From NCBI GenBank assembly GCA_041908445.1, contig JAYRFK010000119.1:62001-126000 (forward strand): DNA of 64,000 nt, in the 5' to 3' direction. The notes beneath the pieces are model-generated. The model saw nothing but the letters and a program-made list of their open reading frames with translations. It had not been told where the DNA came from and did no database searches. Position 1 is the stretch's first letter; each line of letters begins with the position of its first letter. Made by a program: the position numbers and the translations under genes. The stretch is from JAEUJM01 sp041908445. Its GTDB lineage: Bacteria > Actinomycetota > Acidimicrobiia > Acidimicrobiales > DATDAH01. Below, one piece after another: positions 59,808 through 64,000 of the stretch.

Positions 59808-60766
59808 CGACCCTCCACCTGAGGGTCAACCCCGTCGTCGCCGTCGCCGTCGGTGGCGGTGGCGAAGCCGACCAACCGGGTCTCGGGGTGCAGGTCGACC
59901 CCGGCGTGGGCGAGCACGCGCCGGCGCACCTCCTGCATCAGCGCGAACACGTCGTCGGCCGAGCCCCCCTCGTCGGCCTGGATGAAGTTGGCGTGCTTGG
60001 GCGAGACGTGGGCGGTGCCGACGCGCAGCCCCTTGGCGCCGGCGGCGTCGATGAGGCGGCCGGCGGAGTCGCCGTCGGGGTTGGTGAAGACCGAGCCGGC
60101 GTTCTGGCCGCCGGGCTGGTTCGCCCGCCGCCACCGCACGATCTCCCCGATGGCCGCCTCGGCCTCGGCCCGATCGCCCGCGGCCAGGGCCAGCTCGGCC
60201 TCGGCCACGACCTGGTGGGCCGCCACCGAGGACGTCCGGTACCCGAGGTCGAGGGCGGTGGCCGGCACCCATCCATCCTCACCGGTGGCGAGGTCGACGA
60301 GGTGGACCCTCACGAGCGAGGCGGCCAGGTCCGAGCCGTGGCCCCCGGCGTTCATGCGCACCGCGCCGCCGATGGAGCCGGGCACACCCACCGCCCACTC
60401 GAACCCGGTGAGGCCCGCCGCCGCGGTCTGGCGCGCCACCACGGGCAGGGAGGCGGCGCCGCCGGCGGTGACGCTCGTCCCCACGATCGTGACCGCCTCG
60501 AACTCGCCGGCCAACTGGATCGCCAAACCCCGGAACCCGGCGTCGGCGACCAGCAGGTTGGAGCCACGGCCGACCACCAGGGTCGGCACCGGGTCGGCGT
60601 GGACCGCCCGGGCGACGGCGGCGAGCTCGTCCGGCGAGCGCACCGTGACGAACAGGTCGGCGGCCCCGCCCACCCGGTAGGTGGTGAGGGGCCCGAGGGG
60701 GACGTCGCGTCCGGCGCGCTCCCCGAGGGCGGCGGCCACCCGGTCGAGGGCGGCAGTCGGGGTCAC
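59804..60766 (-). CDS. murB: UDP-N-acetylenolpyruvoylglucosamine reductase
   Basis: A 320-aa FAD enzyme that completes UDP-MurNAc. The FAD loop is VVGRGSNLLVADAGFRG, VGVPGSIGGAVRMNAG follows, and GYRTSSVA contains the conserved Tyr/Arg region; the proton donor lies in NAGSVFTNPDGDSAGRLI. GTG 60766 overlaps the murC stop and the end overlaps ftsQ, each by 4 bp. Its place between murC and ftsQ is the classic dcw order in actinobacteria. Confidence 0.94.
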   Translation of the reverse strand: MTPTAALDRVAAALGERAGRDVPLGPLTTYRVGGAADLFVTVRSPDELAAVARAVHADPVPTLVVGRGSNLLVADAGFRGLAIQLAGEFEAVTIVGTSVTAGGAASLPVVARQTAAAGLTGFEWAVGVPGSIGGAVRMNAGGHGSDLAASLVRVHLVDLATGEDGWVPATALDLGYRTSSVAAHQVVAEAELALAAGDRAEAEAAIGEIVRWRRANQPGGQNAGSVFTNPDGDSAGRLIDAAGAKGLRVGTAHVSPKHANFIQADEGGSADDVFALMQEVRRRVLAHAGVDLHPETRLVGFATATDGDGDDGVDPQVEGR

Positions 60767-62139
60767 GGCCGCAGGGCGTCCTGCACCTCGTCGGCCAGCG
60801 AGGTCAGGTCACCGGCCCCCAGGGTCAGACACAGGTCACCGGGGCGCAGCACCGACCGCAGGTACGGGACGAGGTCCGGTCGCTTGGGCAGGTAGGCGAG
60901 GGGCCGCCACGGGTGGGCGTCGAGCACGGCGTTCACGATGAGCTTGCCGGAGACACCCGGCCGGGGCGCCTCCCCCGCCGGGTAGATGTCGGTGACGACC
61001 AGCAGGTCGGCCTCACCGAAGGAGTCGGCGAAGTCCTGCCACAGGGCCGAGATGCGGCTGAAGCGGTGGGGCTGGAAGACGCAGACGATCCGGCCCCAGT
61101 CCCCCTCCCCGGCGGCCTCGAGCGCGGCGGCGACCTCGGTGGGCAGGTGGGCGTAGTCGTCCACGAAGGTGACGCCGCCGACCTCACCCCGGAACTCGAA
61201 GCGCCGGGCCACGCCGGCGAAGCGCTCGAGCGCGGCCCGCCCCGCCTCGAAGGGCGCGCCCAGCTCGATACCGGTGACGAGCGCGGCGGCGGCGTTCAGC
61301 GCGTTGTGGCGGCCCGGCACCGGGAGGTGCACCCGGCCGAGGTCGGCGCCCTCGTGGCGCAGCGCGAAGGTCGTGCCGTTGCGCTCGACCACGGCGTCGA
61401 CGAGGCGGTAGTCGGCGTCCTCGGCGAACCCGTAGGTCACCGCGCCCGCGGCGCGTCCCACGCGGGCGGCGGTCCCGTCGTCGGCGCACACGACCCGTGG
61501 CCCCGAGGCCTCCGTGAGGAACCGGGCGAAGGCGTCGAGCAGGGCCTCGTAGCTGCCGTAGTGCTCGAGGTGGTCGGGCTCGATGTTGGTGACGATGGCG
61601 ACCTCGGCCCCGAGCTCGAGGAAGGTGCCGTCGCTCTCGTCGGCCTCGACCACGAACCACTCGCCCTGGTCCCACACCGCGCCGGTGCCGATCTCGTTGA
61701 CGTCGCCGCCGATGATGAACGACGGCTGCAGGCCGGCCTCGATCAGCACGAGGGCGAGCATCGACGAGGTCGTGGTCTTGCCGTGCGTGCCCGCCACCGC
61801 GATGGTGCGGCGGGTGCCGGCGATGGCCGCCAGCGCGTCGGCCCGCCGCAGGACGGGGACCCCCCGCTCCCGGGCGACGACCACCTCGGGGTTGGTGGGC
61901 GGGATGGCGGTGGAGATGGTGACGGCGTCGACGTCGCCGACGTGCTCGGCGGCGTGGCCCACGGCGATGTCGAGGCCGCGGGCCCGCAGGCGCTCGAGGC
62001 CGGCGGAGGCCTTGAGGTCGCTGCCGGTCACCTCGTGGCCCATGTCGGCGAGGACGGTGGCGATGGCGCTCATGCCCGCGCCGCCCACGCCGACGACGTG
62101 GACCCGCCTCGGCTGCGAGAGGTCGAGGCGGTCAGCCAC
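60763..62139 (-). CDS. murC: UDP-N-acetylmuramate-L-alanine ligase
   Basis: A 458-aa Mur ligase that adds L-Ala to UDP-MurNAc. The N-terminal Rossmann motif is VHVVGVGGAGMSAIA, the ATP P-loop AVAGTHGKTTTSSML, the metal site VVEADESDGTFL, and VTNIEPDHLEHYG and DDYAHLPTEV follow. GTG 62139 overlaps the murG stop by 8 bp. The longer open frame upstream is only the shadow of murG. Confidence 0.94.
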   Translation of the reverse strand: MADRLDLSQPRRVHVVGVGGAGMSAIATVLADMGHEVTGSDLKASAGLERLRARGLDIAVGHAAEHVGDVDAVTISTAIPPTNPEVVVARERGVPVLRRADALAAIAGTRRTIAVAGTHGKTTTSSMLALVLIEAGLQPSFIIGGDVNEIGTGAVWDQGEWFVVEADESDGTFLELGAEVAIVTNIEPDHLEHYGSYEALLDAFARFLTEASGPRVVCADDGTAARVGRAAGAVTYGFAEDADYRLVDAVVERNGTTFALRHEGADLGRVHLPVPGRHNALNAAAALVTGIELGAPFEAGRAALERFAGVARRFEFRGEVGGVTFVDDYAHLPTEVAAALEAAGEGDWGRIVCVFQPHRFSRISALWQDFADSFGEADLLVVTDIYPAGEAPRPGVSGKLIVNAVLDAHPWRPLAYLPKRPDLVPYLRSVLRPGDLCLTLGAGDLTSLADEVQDALRP

Positions 62140-63331
62140 GGGCGTGCTCCTCGACCAGCGCCGCCACCGCGTCGCCCGCGTCCCGGCGGGCGGTGGTGCG
62201 GGCGGCGCGGCCCATGGCCTCGAGTCGGCCCGGCTCGGCCACGAGGGCGTCCACCTCGCGCACCAGGCGGTCGGCCGTGAGCTCGGCGTCCGGCACGAGC
62301 ACCGCGGCGCCGGCGTCGACGAGGGCACGGGCGTTGGCGGTCTGGTGGTCGCCGGGGGCCCCGGGCAGCGGCACGAGGATGGCGGGCACGCCGATGGCGC
62401 CGAGCTCGGCGACGGTCGTGGCCCCGCTGCGGGAGAGCACGAGGTCGGCGGCGGCGAAGGCGCGCGGCATGTCGTCTTCGTAGCGGACGGAGACGTAGGT
62501 GACCCCCTCGACGACCGGTGCCGGCGCCCGCTCCGAGAGCGCCGCCCAGTCCCGCTCGCCGATGACGTGGCGCACGGTGAGCTCCCGGCGGGGTCGCCAC
62601 GACGCCAGCGCGCCCACGACCGCCTCGTTGATCCGCAGGCTGCCGAGCGAGCCACCGAAGGCGAGGAGCACGGTCTGGCCGTCGGCGATCGACAGGGCCT
62701 CGCGGGCGCCCGCCCGGTCGCGGTCGCGGTCCACGGCGAGCACCTCGGGACGCACCGGGTTGCCGGTCAGCACCGCGCGAGGCAGGTCGGTGCCCGGGAA
62801 GGACACCGCGGCGGCCTTCGCGAACCGGGCGGTCAGGCGGTTGGCGGCGCCGGGCACCGCGTTCTGCTCGGCGACCACGATGGGGATGCGCAGGACGATC
62901 GCCGCGATGGCGCACGGGATCGAGGCGTAGCCGCCCATGGCGACCACGACCGCGGGCCGGTGGCGGCGCAGCATGGCGAAGGCGTGGGCCACCGCCTTCA
63001 GGAGGCCCCACACCGCCCCGACGTTGGCCAGGGTGAGCTTGCGCTGGATGCCCCGGCCGGGCAGCAGGGTGACGCTGAAGCCGGCGGCGGGCACGAGGCG
63101 GGACTCGCTCCCCCGCTCGGAGCCCACGAAGTGGATGGTGGCCGGGTCGTGGCCCCGGGCCACGAGGGCGCGGCCGATGGCGATGCCGGGCAGCGTGTGG
63201 CCGGCGGTGCCGCCGCCGGCGATCACCGCCCAGGCGGTGGTGGCGGCCCCGCCGGGCGCGCCCGCCGGTTCGGGCGCCGGCCCGGTCGTGTCGGGGCCCG
63301 GGCCCGCCTCGTTCTGCACTCCTGCGCTCAC
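62132..63331 (-). CDS. murG: UDP-GlcNAc transferase MurG (lipid II synthase)
   Basis: A 399-aa peripheral membrane glycosyltransferase that turns lipid I into lipid II. The G-loops are AVIAGGGTAGHTLPGIAIG and GGYASIPCAIAA, and the C-terminal nucleotide site has LAFGGSLGSLRINE and LVLSRSGATTVAELGAIG. The N-terminus carries about 30 extra Ala/Gly/Pro-rich residues before the first strand, probably disordered, or the start is later. GTG 63331 lies 19 bp after ftsW. Confidence 0.93.
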   Translation of the reverse strand: MSAGVQNEAGPGPDTTGPAPEPAGAPGGAATTAWAVIAGGGTAGHTLPGIAIGRALVARGHDPATIHFVGSERGSESRLVPAAGFSVTLLPGRGIQRKLTLANVGAVWGLLKAVAHAFAMLRRHRPAVVVAMGGYASIPCAIAAIVLRIPIVVAEQNAVPGAANRLTARFAKAAAVSFPGTDLPRAVLTGNPVRPEVLAVDRDRDRAGAREALSIADGQTVLLAFGGSLGSLRINEAVVGALASWRPRRELTVRHVIGERDWAALSERAPAPVVEGVTYVSVRYEDDMPRAFAAADLVLSRSGATTVAELGAIGVPAILVPLPGAPGDHQTANARALVDAGAAVLVPDAELTADRLVREVDALVAEPGRLEAMGRAARTTARRDAGDAVAALVEEHARG

Positions 63332-63350
63332 CTCACCGGCGCCCCGCCGC

Positions 63351-64000
63351 TCAGTCGGCGTGCGAGGCGATGTTGGCCAGGATGCCAGCTGCGACCATGG
63401 TGACCACCAACGACGAGCCGCCGAACGACACGAACGGCAGGGGCACGCCGGTGATGGGCAGCACGGCGACGACGACCCCGATGTTCATGAACGCCTGCAC
63501 CGCGAACCAGGCGGTGATGCCTGCCGCGACGAGCCGGCCGAAGGTGTCCGCGGTGGACAGGGCCACCCGGATCCCGAAGTAGGCGAGGGCGAGGAACAGG
63601 CCGATCACGAAGGCGGCGCCGATGAGGCCGAGCTCCTCGGCGACGATGGCGAAGATGAAGTCGGTGTGGGCCTCGGGCAGGAACTCGTACTTGGCGCGGC
63701 TGGCGCCGAGCCCGACGCCCTTCAGGCCGCCCGAGGCGATGCCCACCAGGCTCTGGATGGTCTGGTAGCCCGTGTCGCCGGGGTCGGCCCACGGGTTCAG
63801 GAACGCGGTCATGCGGGCCCGGCGGTAGCTCGCCCCGAAGGCCAGGAAGCCGGCGACGAGGCCCCCGACGATGGCGATGCCGCCGAGGTGGTGGAGGCGC
63901 TGGCCCGCCACGTAGAGGACGGTCAGGACGATCGCACCGAGCACGATGGTCGTGCCCAGGTTCGGCTGCAGCATGAGCAGGGCGGCCACGCCGCCGAACA
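63351..64000 (-). CDS. ftsW: lipid II polymerase FtsW (SEDS family), cut by window edge
   Basis: The C-terminal 216 residues of a SEDS glycosyltransferase that polymerises peptidoglycan at the septum. Membrane helices and the motifs MLQPNLGTTIVLGAI, LPEAHTDFIFAIVAEELGL and ITGVPLPFVSFGGSSLV are present. The frame stays open past the GTG at 63989 to the window edge, so the N-terminal half is outside. Position before murG favours FtsW over RodA. Confidence 0.92.
   Translation of the reverse strand, partial: FGGVAALLMLQPNLGTTIVLGAIVLTVLYVAGQRLHHLGGIAIVGGLVAGFLAFGASYRRARMTAFLNPWADPGDTGYQTIQSLVGIASGGLKGVGLGASRAKYEFLPEAHTDFIFAIVAEELGLIGAAFVIGLFLALAYFGIRVALSTADTFGRLVAAGITAWFAVQAFMNIGVVVAVLPITGVPLPFVSFGGSSLVVTMVAAGILANIASHAD

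Overview
The window is about 64 kb of very GC-rich, gene-dense bacterial chromosome with few rearrangements. The gene content points to a member of the Actinomycetota, probably of the class Acidimicrobiia (Iamia/Ilumatobacter-like); the class assignment is inference from overall gene style. The evidence for the phylum is a mycothiol synthase (mshD), a bacterial proteasome activator ending in GQYL (bpa), an LLM-type F420-dependent oxidoreductase, a DivIVA/Wag31-type polarity protein next to sepF and ftsZ, a DUF222/HNH (13E12-type) gene remnant, and frequent GTG starts with 4-bp GTGA/ATGA overlaps. No tRNA, rRNA, CRISPR array, integrase or intact insertion sequence was found.

Layout. 1-3013 (+): type II fatty acid synthesis block fabH (cut by the left edge)-fabG-acpP-fabF. 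3289-4603 (-): fabZ, bcp and an HU gene with a hairpin terminator. 4765-7369 (-): trpF-trpB-trpA. 7579-9103: a small accessory patch with a decayed DUF222/HNH gene and a short cysteine-motif protein. 9136-13744 (-): hisI-trpE-ygfZ-(J-domain membrane protein)-trpC-(PPOX-fold flavoprotein), almost every junction overlapping by 4 bp. 13806-19956 (-): a GroES-like gene, then hisD-hisC-hisB-hisH-hisA-hisF followed by a coupled lipoprotein gene. 20105-28195: assorted genes including nth, mshD, rlmN, a VIT1-family membrane protein, a frameshifted sugar nucleotidyltransferase, a MaoC hydratase, an F420 oxidoreductase and a secreted alpha/beta-hydrolase. 28331-36685: an acyl-CoA dehydrogenase, then the menaquinone genes menG, menF, menD, menH, menA and menE, of which menF to menE alternate strands. 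36695-46084: a 57-aa unknown gene, a DUF255 thioredoxin-fold protein, an ASCH protein, a nitroreductase, an unknown gene, dnaE, a crotonase and bpa. 46133-53657: a phosphodiesterase-like enzyme, an Rrf2 regulator, lspA-rluD, a DksA-like protein with a histone-like tail, a DUF167 protein and ileS. 53983-64000 (-): the division and cell wall cluster ftsW (cut by the right edge)-murG-murC-murB-ftsQ-ftsZ-pgeF-yggS-sepF-yggT-divIVA.

The genes are mostly housekeeping: lipid, tryptophan, histidine, menaquinone and peptidoglycan synthesis, replication, tRNA charging and rRNA modification. The two regulatory themes visible in the DNA are (i) many monocistronic or first genes with a TANNNT -10-like hexamer only 6-8 nt before the start codon, implying leaderless mRNAs, and (ii) pervasive stop/start overlaps inside operons, implying translational coupling. 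Four copies of a palindromic element with a shared core sit only between genes around the men cluster, three of them exactly between convergent gene pairs. I found no convincing new defence or mobile system. The items most worth a second look are this element family, the alternating men cluster with its coupled leader ORF, the hairpin group after nth, and the two broken genes.
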